Of a DNA stretch of 64,000 bases, positions 9,280-17,433 are shown in pieces; the first letter of the stretch is position 1; each line of letters opens with the position of its first letter. The DNA is from Verrucomicrobiota bacterium (lineage in GTDB: Bacteria > Verrucomicrobiota > Verrucomicrobiia > Limisphaerales > J093). The notes under the pieces were generated by a model. That model ran no database searches, was not told where the DNA came from, and saw only the letters and a program-made list of their open reading frames with translations. Both the position numbers and the translations under genes were made by a program. The DNA lies in NCBI GenBank assembly GCA_016716505.1, contig JADJWF010000001.1:558001-622000 (forward strand), in the 5' to 3' direction.

Positions 9280-9744
9280 AGAAACCGAAGCCCTCGGGCG
9301 GGTAATCGCCGCCCGGTGACATCTCGGAAAGGATCGCCGGGCCTCGCCGCGCCAAGGTACCGCCTTTCCGTCGTCCCATCCGGTCTCAGGCGCTTCAAGG
9401 TCACCCGCCCGCCGTGCTTCACCAACCCCAGAATGCCGGGTCGCCGCCTGACCGCGGCCCGTGATTCCTGTTCGGCGTCTGGGAGCGGCGGGCAGCGGCG
9501 AAGCTGGCCCGACGGGGAATGGTTTCCCCGAGAACCTCGCTAAACATCTTGCGGCAAATCGCTTGCCAGGCCGAAGGAGAGTGTAGTAGGTCCTTTCCAG
9601 TCAGCACCCAAAGCATTGTTCCAAATCGAAGCCATCGGGGTTCGCCGGCTGGCGTTTGAGCGAAACGCGCTGAAGGCGGCTGACTGTGACGAATGACAAT
9701 CGCGTCGGTTGCTGAGACCGACGCACCAAAACAAACATCCAACA
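9280..9744. other. 465-base intergenic stretch, no convincing gene
   Basis: Short frames on both strands have no recognisable domain, start context or continuity. Apart from the hairpin at 9295-9315 I see nothing I can name. The last ~100 bases are less GC-rich and presumably hold the promoter and leader of the secreted PA14/LamG gene, but I could not pick a promoter with confidence. Confidence 0.5.
9295..9315 (+). terminator. GC-rich hairpin after the SGNH gene (weak terminator candidate)
   Basis: A 7-bp stem (CGGGCGG / CCGCCCG) with a 7-base loop (GTAATCG) starts 16 bases after the SGNH/TPR stop codon. There is no U-run after it, so it could equally be an mRNA-stabilising or Rho-associated hairpin. 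Confidence 0.35.
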
Positions 9745-12700
9745 ATGAAAACCTCCGTAGGTAAATTCCTGGTGACCACGTGCCTCGCCGCCGGCGCGGG
9801 ATTGTGGGCGGTTCAGGCCGCCGCGCCCGCCACGCCGCAAGGCTCGATCACCGCGAAAACCTTCCAAAACATCGGCGGCGGCACCGCTGTCGCCGACCTT
9901 ACCGGGAACGCCAAGTTTCCCAACCGACCGGACACGGTCACTTATCCGCCGTACTTCGAGCTGCACGCGACCGGGGACATCAATACGCCGCCGGCCAACG
10001 ATGTGCTGAACAATTACGGCGCCCAAATGGTCGGGTACTTTTACCCCGACGTCACCGGGGACTACGTCTTCTACCTGTCTGCGGACGACAATGCGGTTCT
10101 GTACCTGAGCACCGACGATACGCCGGCCAACAAGAAGCTCATCGCGCAGGAGACTGGGTGGAGCAACCCGCGGAGCTATCTGTCGGTCGGGGCGGGTTCG
10201 CTCGAGAGCAAGGACTCCTCGACGTTCACCGGCACGGAGTGGCCAACCCGGGACCCGGTCAACGGTGGCGCGCGGATCACCCTGAACCGAGGTCGCGCCT
10301 ATTACATCGAGGCGCTGATGAAGGAAGGCGGCGGCGGTGACAACCTGTCCGTCTCGATTGACAGCGTATCACCCATTGACGGGGCCTACCTGTCGCCGTA
10401 TGTGACGGCCTCCGGCCCGACGATTCTGGCGCAGCCCCAGAATGCCTACGTGTACGTGGGCGGCACGGCGACCTTCTCGGTCGGGTTTGACATTCCTCCG
10501 CCGGCGACGCTCACCAGCATCACCTGGCAGAAGAACGGTGCCGACATTCCCGACAGCAACGCCGCTACCGTCAGCCTCGTGGCCACCGCCGGGGACAACG
10601 GCGCCAAGGTCAAGGCCATCATCACCACCTCGGCGGGCACCTTGACCAGCGAGGAGGCCACGTTGACGGTGGCCACCCTCTCGAACGAGTTCACCCCCGG
10701 GGTGGTCAAGTTTGAGGCTTATCACGACATCGGTGGCACAGCGGTGCAGGCGCTGCTGGATGATCCCAAGTACCCGAACTCGCCCGACAACCTGCTCTTG
10801 CTGGGATCGCTGAGTACGCCCAATGGCTATCGGGACAACTACGGCGCACGCGTGACCGGCTTCATCATCCCGCCGGAAAGCGGTCAATACCGCTTCTTCT
10901 TGTACAGCGATGACGCCTCGGCGTTGTACCTCAGCAACAACCAGACGCTGCCCAATCCCGACTTGGTGGACCCCATCTGCCAGGAGACGGATTGCTGCGA
11001 CGTGTTCCAGGAGCCGGGAGTGCCGAATGACGATGGCTTCACCTATCCGACGAGCGAACCGATTTCGCTCACTGCCGGCCAAAGGTATGCCTTCCTCGCC
11101 TTGGTCAAAGAGGGTGGTGGCGGCGATTACCTCCAAATTGCCGTTCGCAAGGAAGGCAGCACCACTCCCGCCGCCTCGCTGCAACCGATCGCCGGCTCGT
11201 GGATCGGTGCAAATGCGAAACCCAACCTCGGCACACCCGTGATCACCCAGCAACCGCAGGGCATTCCCCGGTTGTTGCAGGGCCGCAAGGGTGAACTCGC
11301 CGTCGCGGCCGTCGTCAACCCGACCGCCTACAACTTCCCGTATTCGGTCCAGTGGCAAAAGGACGGGGCTCCGATCCCGGGTGCCAACGGAACCGTGTAC
11401 ACGATTCCAGCCGCCAGTGCCGCGGACGGCGGTACCTACGCGGCTGTCATCACCGCGCCGAGCGGCGAGACGGTGACCAGCGCCAACGCGGAGGTGACGT
11501 ACGTTCCAGACACGTTCCCGCCCAAGATCAGCAAGGTGAAGGCCTCATCGGTCTCTTCTCTGATCGTCACGTTCGATGAGCCTCTCGACGCGGCGTCGGC
11601 GGGCGCGGTCGCCAACTACTCGCTGTCGGACGGTGTCGCCGTGACGGCGGCCACCCCGTCAGGGACCTCGGTCCTGCTCAATACGGGCGGCCTGAAGGTG
11701 GGCAGCACCTACACCCTGACGGTCAGCGGCGTTCGGGATCCGTACGGCAACGTGGTTCCGGCCGGAACCAGTTCGCAGTTCGTCGTGAACGTCGTGACCT
11801 ACGCGGATGTCATCCTGGCGGACGGCCCGGTGATGTTCTACCGGTTCGAGGAAACCAGTGGCCAGAAGACGGTCAATCTGGGCACCGCGGGCCCGGCAGC
11901 GGATGGCCTGTGGAAGAGCGGACAAGGTCCTGACGATTCGGTGGCGATCAACGTGAGTCCGGGAGTCGGGCCTCGGCCCGGTGAGTTCCTCGGCTTCGCG
12001 CCGGACAATCGTTCCGGCAAGTTCACTGGCCCGGAGGGTTTGGAGTGGGTGGACGCGCAACTGCAGTTGCTCAACAACCTCGGAGCCTTCACGCTCGAAT
12101 ACTGGGTCAAGCCCAAAAACCGCGCGAGCGATCCGGCCGCCTTCGGGAATCGCATCGGGATCGTCGGACAGAACGACGCGGTCGAGTACGGGTTCATCAA
12201 CCCGAACACGATCCAAATCTGGACGCCCGGGGGAGGAGCCCTCGACACGCCGTACTCCTTCCCGGACGAAACGTGGCATCACGTGGCCACGATTGCCGAC
12301 GGGACGAGCATCAAGAACTACTTCGATGGCAAATTCATCAACCAGATCACCCAGAATACCGCCAACTACGGCAGTTCGATCTACTCCGTTCACGTCGGCG
12401 GCGGCGGCGCGTTTGACGCCACGGGCAACCACTTCACGGGGGAGATTGATGAAGTCGCCATTTTCAACAAGGCCATCCCGGCCGCGCGCATCGCGGCGCA
12501 CTACGACGCCGGCAAGATCGGTGGCGAAGTGCCCGTCAGCGCCAACATCGCCTGGGTGAGCTTCCACCCGGCCGACAATCAACCCTCGACCGATGCGGCT
12601 GCCGCGGGCTTCACCGAAGCGCCTGATGTGGGGTACACGCGACTCCTGACCCAGGCCGGCCACAAGGTGACCCGCATCGTGACCTCCGGGACGCCCGACG

Positions 12701-13479
12701 TCGCCCGGTTGAACACGTTTGACCTGGTCATCATCAGCCGGTCGGTGCCGAGTGGTGACTACCAAGACCCGCCGGAGACACTCGCGTGGAACGGCGTCAA
12801 AGCCCCGATGATGATTCTGGGCGGCTACGTGATGCGCAACAGCCGGCTCGGCTTCACCAAGGGCGGTACCATCCCGGACACCATCGGGCCGGTGCGGCTG
12901 TCCGTGAAAGACATCACGCATCCGATTTTCACGGGTGTGAATCTCGGGGCGGGCAGTGTGACCGTGAATCCCTACGCGGATGTCGTCACATGGAATGATC
13001 TGCTCCAGCGGGGTATCTCGGTGAACACCGATCCCCTGGCGGGCAACGGCGTGATTCTCGCCTCCATCGTGGCTGAGGGCGATCCGGCCAACGGAGGCAC
13101 AGTCATTGCCGAGTGGGAGGCGGGAGACACCATGGCGAACGGTGCTGCTGACAAGCTCGGCGGGCATCGCCTCGTCTTCCTGACCGGCAGCCGTGAGCAG
13201 GGCATCACGTCGCAAGCGGCGGGCATCTACGACCTCACCGACGATGGCGCGCGAATGTTCCTGAACGCGGTTCAGTACATGGCCCAAGCCCCGGTCGTGC
13301 TGCCGGAGTTTGCGCCGGTGATCCTGAGCGGGGGCAACATCACGTTGAGTTGGACCGGGCAGGGGACCTTGGAGGAGGCGACCAGCGTCTCGGGTCCGTG
13401 GACGCCGGCCGCCAATCAGGCGAACCCACAGACGGTTTCTGCATCCACCGGCGTCAAGTTCTACCGGCTGAAGCGGTAA
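9745..13479 (+). CDS. Large secreted PA14 / Ig-like / LamG / ThuA-like multidomain protein
   Basis: This 1244-aa protein starts with a signal peptide (MKTSVGKFLVTTCLAAGAGL, cleavage near VQAAA). In order it has: a PA14-like domain (~30-225); an Ig-like domain (~225-315); a second PA14-like domain (~315-500); an Ig-like domain (~500-590); an SbsA-type Ig-like domain (~590-690); a LamG/concanavalin-like domain (~690-930); a ThuA/glutamine-amidotransferase-like segment (~930-1160, FDLVIISRSVPSG); and a C-terminus with the 'GPW...FYRLKR' ending seen in many Verrucomicrobia exoproteins. The PA14 copies share KEGGGGDNL/KEGGGGDYL. I chose the ATG at 9745 because it puts the signal peptide first. It is probably exported and binds glycans; no catalytic motif is clear. 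Confidence 0.8.
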   Translation: MKTSVGKFLVTTCLAAGAGLWAVQAAAPATPQGSITAKTFQNIGGGTAVADLTGNAKFPNRPDTVTYPPYFELHATGDINTPPANDVLNNYGAQMVGYFYPDVTGDYVFYLSADDNAVLYLSTDDTPANKKLIAQETGWSNPRSYLSVGAGSLESKDSSTFTGTEWPTRDPVNGGARITLNRGRAYYIEALMKEGGGGDNLSVSIDSVSPIDGAYLSPYVTASGPTILAQPQNAYVYVGGTATFSVGFDIPPPATLTSITWQKNGADIPDSNAATVSLVATAGDNGAKVKAIITTSAGTLTSEEATLTVATLSNEFTPGVVKFEAYHDIGGTAVQALLDDPKYPNSPDNLLLLGSLSTPNGYRDNYGARVTGFIIPPESGQYRFFLYSDDASALYLSNNQTLPNPDLVDPICQETDCCDVFQEPGVPNDDGFTYPTSEPISLTAGQRYAFLALVKEGGGGDYLQIAVRKEGSTTPAASLQPIAGSWIGANAKPNLGTPVITQQPQGIPRLLQGRKGELAVAAVVNPTAYNFPYSVQWQKDGAPIPGANGTVYTIPAASAADGGTYAAVITAPSGETVTSANAEVTYVPDTFPPKISKVKASSVSSLIVTFDEPLDAASAGAVANYSLSDGVAVTAATPSGTSVLLNTGGLKVGSTYTLTVSGVRDPYGNVVPAGTSSQFVVNVVTYADVILADGPVMFYRFEETSGQKTVNLGTAGPAADGLWKSGQGPDDSVAINVSPGVGPRPGEFLGFAPDNRSGKFTGPEGLEWVDAQLQLLNNLGAFTLEYWVKPKNRASDPAAFGNRIGIVGQNDAVEYGFINPNTIQIWTPGGGALDTPYSFPDETWHHVATIADGTSIKNYFDGKFINQITQNTANYGSSIYSVHVGGGGAFDATGNHFTGEIDEVAIFNKAIPAARIAAHYDAGKIGGEVPVSANIAWVSFHPADNQPSTDAAAAGFTEAPDVGYTRLLTQAGHKVTRIVTSGTPDVARLNTFDLVIISRSVPSGDYQDPPETLAWNGVKAPMMILGGYVMRNSRLGFTKGGTIPDTIGPVRLSVKDITHPIFTGVNLGAGSVTVNPYADVVTWNDLLQRGISVNTDPLAGNGVILASIVAEGDPANGGTVIAEWEAGDTMANGAADKLGGHRLVFLTGSREQGITSQAAGIYDLTDDGARMFLNAVQYMAQAPVVLPEFAPVILSGGNITLSWTGQGTLEEATSVSGPWTPAANQANPQTVSASTGVKFYRLKR

Positions 13480-13513
13480 CCAGCGGAGTCCTTGGTTGAG
13501 ACTGAGGCAATCA

Positions 13514-13544
13514 CGGGGAGACCGGACAAGTGCCGGTCTCCCCG
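13514..13544 (+). terminator. Intrinsic terminator after the PA14/LamG gene
   Basis: A perfect 12-bp stem, CGGGGAGACCGG / CCGGTCTCCCCG, closes a 7-base loop (ACAAGTG) 35 bases after the stop codon. A short TTCTGT follows rather than a long U-run. It shows that the next gene should start downstream of 13544. Confidence 0.8.
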
Positions 13545-13576
13545 TTCTGTCTGCGACGGTTGTCTCCCCGGTCAGC

Positions 13577-16500
13577 GTGGGCGCAAAAGGCTCCAGGAAC
13601 GCATGGCGGGCAGCTCGTGCCGGCGGTTGGCTCGTCGGCAGTCGAGGATTCACGGCGCTCGTCCCTGCGTTGGGGCTGGTCATGGCCATTTCAGCGGGCG
13701 GCGCGGTGGAGGACCCGGGCGCGCGACATCGTTGGATCACCCTGCCGGTGCCGGCCGCTGGTCAGGGGGGCTTTACTCTTCTCTCTCCCGCGGCGACCGG
13801 CATCATTTTCACCAATTGCCTGGACGAATGGTCGAGCGCCGCCAACCGAGTTCTGGAAAACGGCTCCGGCGTGGCAGTCGGCGACTACGACGGGGACGGC
13901 TGGCCCGATGTCTTTTTGTGCGGTCTGAGCGGCAACAGCGTGTTGTACCGCAATTTGGGGGGCTGGCGATTCGAGGATGTCACCCGGCCGGCGGGAATTC
14001 CTGCGTCCAATCTGGTTGCGCGCGGGGCGGTATTCGCTGACCTCACGGGCAACGGGTGGCTCGACCTTTTGGTTTCCACTCTCGACGAAGGCGTCCGCTG
14101 CTTTGTGAACGACGGTGCCGGCCGCTACCGCGACGCCACCGAAGCCGCCGGTACCCGCTCCGCTTTCGGCGCCGGTAGCTTGGCGCTGGCGGATGTGGAC
14201 GGCGACGGCACCTTGGATCTTTACGTGGCCAACTACCGGTCACGGGATATTCGCGATGACGCCCTGGTCGAGATTCGGATGGTCAATGGCCAATTGGCGC
14301 TTCATCCCAAATACCAGGGACGGTTGATACTCACCCCGCAGGGACTGCGGGAGTTTGGCGATCCGGATGTTCTGTACCTGAATGACGGACAGGGCCGTTT
14401 TCGGGTCGTGCCCTGGACCGGCGGAGCATTTCTGGACGAGGCCGGTCGGGGGTTGCGAGAGGCCCCGCGCGACTGGGGCCTCTCGGCTGCGTTCCACGAC
14501 GTGAACGGTGATGGCGCGCCGGATCTGTACGTTTGCAATGACTACTGGACCCCGGACCGATTCTGGATGAACGACGGCCGGGGGCGCTTCCGCGCCGCGC
14601 CGCGCGAATCCCTGCGCCACACGAGCGAGAACTCGATGGGAGTCGGGTTCTCGGACTTTGACCGGGACGGCCACGTGGATTTCCTGGTGGTGGACATGGT
14701 CAGCCGCGATCCGGCGCTACGGCGTCGTCAGGTGCTGGCGCAAACGCCGATGCCCGTGACCGTCGGCGAGGTGGACAATCGGCCCCAGATCATGCGGAAC
14801 ACCCTGTTTCGCAACCGCGGCGACGGCACCTTCGCCGAAATCGCGGATTTTGCCGGGTTGGCCGCGTCGGATTGGTCCTGGCAACCTGTGTTTCTCGATG
14901 TGGACCTTGACGGTTTGGAAGACCTCCTCATCCCGGCCGGGCACACCCGTGACGTCCAGGATCTGGATGCCACGATGCAGATCCGCTCGCTCCAAAGCCC
15001 GCTGCCCCGTGAACTGTCCCCGGTGGAACGCCAGCGTGAGTTCACGCGTCGGATGATGGAGCACGCCCGCCTGTATCCGCCGCTGCCGCTGCCCATCATC
15101 GCCTTCCGCAACCTGGGCGGCGGACGCTTTGCGGAAATGACCCGTCAGTGGGGCACCGGCGATCTCGGCGTCCATCAGGGGATGGCGCTGGGCGACTTTG
15201 ACCGCGATGGAGACCTCGACCTCGTGGTCAACAATCTCAACGGCGCGGCCGGTGTTTATCGCAACGACAGTACCGCGTCCCGCGTCGCCGTGCGGCTGGA
15301 GGGGGCGTCACCCAATACCGCCGGCATTGGCGCCCGCGTTACGCTGCGCGGTGGGGCGATTCCAGTTCAATCGCAGGAGTTGATGGCAGGAGGCCGCTAT
15401 CTATCCGGAGCCGAAGCGCTGTTGGTGTTTGCAGCCGGCTCCGCGCGCTCAGGCATGACGCTGGAGGTGGCTTGGCGCAGCGGTCGAACTTCGATGGTCA
15501 CGAATGTGGGGCCGGACCGGCTTTACGTCATCGCAGAGCCCGATAGCCCGCCGAAGGGTCACGAGCTCCGCACCCGGTTGCCGGGCCCGATCGCGCCGTG
15601 GTTTAGCGACGCCAGCGATTCGATCAGCCATCAGCACGTTGAGAATTCCTGCGATGAGACCGTGCGGCAGCCGCTCCTGCCCAAAAAGCTCAGCCAGGGC
15701 GGGCCGGGTGTCGCGTGGTGCGACCTCGACGGCGATGGGAGGGAGGAACTGGTCATCGGCAGCGGTGTCGGCGGTTCGCTCGCGGTCTTCAAGGCGGAGG
15801 GGCACGGTACTTGGCGGCGACTGGCTGGTGCGCCGTGGGACACCCCCTCGAACCGGGATCTTACGGGTCTGGTCGGAGTGGCTGCTGCCAGCGGCGAGAC
15901 GGTGATTCTGGCCGGGGCCGCCAATTACGAAGATGGTTCAACCGCGGGTGCGGCCGTTCTCGCCTATCATTTCGGGGCAGCCAAACCCGCCGCGCGGGTT
16001 CCTGCCGACCAGGCCAGCGTTGGCCCGCTCTGCGCGGCAGACCTGGATGCGGATGGCGACCTCGACTTGTTCGTGGGGGGCCGAGTTATTTCCGGCCGCT
16101 ACCCGGAGGCGGCGAGTTCCCGCATCTTCAGACAAGACGCAGACGGCTGGAAGTTGGACCTGGAGAACTCCCGGCGACTCGCGCGGGTCGGTTTGGTCAG
16201 CGGGGCCGTCTGGGCAGACCTGACCGGAGACGGTTTGCCCGACCTCGCGCTCGCGTGTGAATGGGGACCGGTCCGCGTGTTTCAAAACCGGCGGGGGGAA
16301 CTCTGCGAGGTTACGGCAGACATGGGGCTTGGGCCGTTCACTGGGTGGTGGAGTGGCATTAGCGTGGGCGACCTGGACGGTGACGGGCGCCTTGATCTGG
16401 TGGCCGGCAATTGGGGTTTGAACAGTGCATACCGCGCGTCTCCCCGGGAGCCGTTGCGGCTTTACTATGGGGACTTCCGCGAGCGGGGCGGCGTGGACCT

Positions 16501-17338
16501 TCTCGAGGCGGAGTGGGATTCGGAGCGCCGAGCCTACGTGCCACGACATCGCCTCGACTACCTGGCCACTGCACTACCCTGGCTCCGCGAGCAGTTTCCC
16601 ACTTTCGCCACGTTTAGCGAGGCGACCGTCAGTGAGGTATTGGCAGAGGTGGCCCGGTTCGAATTCGTGGAGGCCCGCCAGCTCGCGTCCGGTGTTTTTT
16701 TCAATCGCGGTTCGCATTTTTTCTTCGCGCCAATGCCCGATGAGGCGCAATACGCGCCGGCCCACGCCACCCTCGTTGCGGACTTCGACGGGGATGGGGC
16801 ACAAGACGTGTTCTTGAGCCAGAATTTTTTCGCCCTGCCTTGGGAAACGCCACGCCTCGACGCCGGCCGCGGACTAATCCTACGCGGGGATGGGCAAGGG
16901 GGGTTGACACCCATACCGGGTCAGCAAAGCGGGGCGCGCGTGTACGGTGAACAACGGGGCGCAGCCGTTGGGGATTACGATGGCGACGGCCGGGCGGATC
17001 TGGTCGTGACTCAGAATGGCGCGGCCACGCGGTTGTTCCGGAACGTGGGCGCCCGTCGTGGGTTCCGCGTGCGGCTGGTCGGTCCGTTGGGAAACCCCGT
17101 CGGGGTGGGCGCGGTGGTGCGGGCCCAGTGGGGCAACCGCTTGGGGCCGGCCCTGGCAGTTACCGCCGGCTCGGGGTACTGGTCTCAAAACAGCTCCGTT
17201 GTACTCCTGACCGGGGCGGAGCGGCCGACGGGTGTCCGGGTTCGCTGGCCGGGAGGCCGAGAAGAGACCGTGGAAGTACCGTCCGACCGCGAAGAAATCA
17301 CGCTGTATTACCGGGATGACCCGGGCTCCGGACGTTGA
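13577..17338 (+). CDS. Secreted FG-GAP/VCBS repeat protein with two ASPIC/UnbV domains
   Basis: This beta-propeller-type protein has about 13 Ca2+-binding FG-GAP/VCBS motifs of the form D-x-D-G-D-G-x-x-D-L (VGDYDGDGWPDVFLCG, LADVDGDGTLDLYVAN, VADFDGDGAQDVFLSQ). An ASPIC/UnbV (CRTAC1-type) domain lies mid-protein (NTAGIGARVTLRGG near nt 15316-15540). A second one ends the protein (NPVGVGAVVRAQWG near nt 17094-17320). The frame opens at TTG 13496, but that codon precedes the upstream terminator. The GTG at 13577 gives a basic N-terminus then a hydrophobic stretch (GFTALVPALGLVMAIS), so I chose it; ATG 13682 is another option. Such proteins are typically extracellular in this phylum and their role is unknown. 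Confidence 0.75.
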   Translation: MGAKGSRNAWRAARAGGWLVGSRGFTALVPALGLVMAISAGGAVEDPGARHRWITLPVPAAGQGGFTLLSPAATGIIFTNCLDEWSSAANRVLENGSGVAVGDYDGDGWPDVFLCGLSGNSVLYRNLGGWRFEDVTRPAGIPASNLVARGAVFADLTGNGWLDLLVSTLDEGVRCFVNDGAGRYRDATEAAGTRSAFGAGSLALADVDGDGTLDLYVANYRSRDIRDDALVEIRMVNGQLALHPKYQGRLILTPQGLREFGDPDVLYLNDGQGRFRVVPWTGGAFLDEAGRGLREAPRDWGLSAAFHDVNGDGAPDLYVCNDYWTPDRFWMNDGRGRFRAAPRESLRHTSENSMGVGFSDFDRDGHVDFLVVDMVSRDPALRRRQVLAQTPMPVTVGEVDNRPQIMRNTLFRNRGDGTFAEIADFAGLAASDWSWQPVFLDVDLDGLEDLLIPAGHTRDVQDLDATMQIRSLQSPLPRELSPVERQREFTRRMMEHARLYPPLPLPIIAFRNLGGGRFAEMTRQWGTGDLGVHQGMALGDFDRDGDLDLVVNNLNGAAGVYRNDSTASRVAVRLEGASPNTAGIGARVTLRGGAIPVQSQELMAGGRYLSGAEALLVFAAGSARSGMTLEVAWRSGRTSMVTNVGPDRLYVIAEPDSPPKGHELRTRLPGPIAPWFSDASDSISHQHVENSCDETVRQPLLPKKLSQGGPGVAWCDLDGDGREELVIGSGVGGSLAVFKAEGHGTWRRLAGAPWDTPSNRDLTGLVGVAAASGETVILAGAANYEDGSTAGAAVLAYHFGAAKPAARVPADQASVGPLCAADLDADGDLDLFVGGRVISGRYPEAASSRIFRQDADGWKLDLENSRRLARVGLVSGAVWADLTGDGLPDLALACEWGPVRVFQNRRGELCEVTADMGLGPFTGWWSGISVGDLDGDGRLDLVAGNWGLNSAYRASPREPLRLYYGDFRERGGVDLLEAEWDSERRAYVPRHRLDYLATALPWLREQFPTFATFSEATVSEVLAEVARFEFVEARQLASGVFFNRGSHFFFAPMPDEAQYAPAHATLVADFDGDGAQDVFLSQNFFALPWETPRLDAGRGLILRGDGQGGLTPIPGQQSGARVYGEQRGAAVGDYDGDGRADLVVTQNGAATRLFRNVGARRGFRVRLVGPLGNPVGVGAVVRAQWGNRLGPALAVTAGSGYWSQNSSVVLLTGAERPTGVRVRWPGGREETVEVPSDREEITLYYRDDPGSGR

Positions 17339-17433
17339 CCACCGCTCCGCCGCCTTGGAAGGTTCCGGTCCGCCGCCCAATCCGCATCTTGCGCCCCATC
17401 GAACCGCACGAGTGACCGCCGTCTGGGCGTTGG

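Noticed and set aside
11659..13740. A 693-residue minus-strand open frame across the PA14/LamG gene
   Set aside because: Antisense shadow running through the terminator at 13514-13544; no domain.
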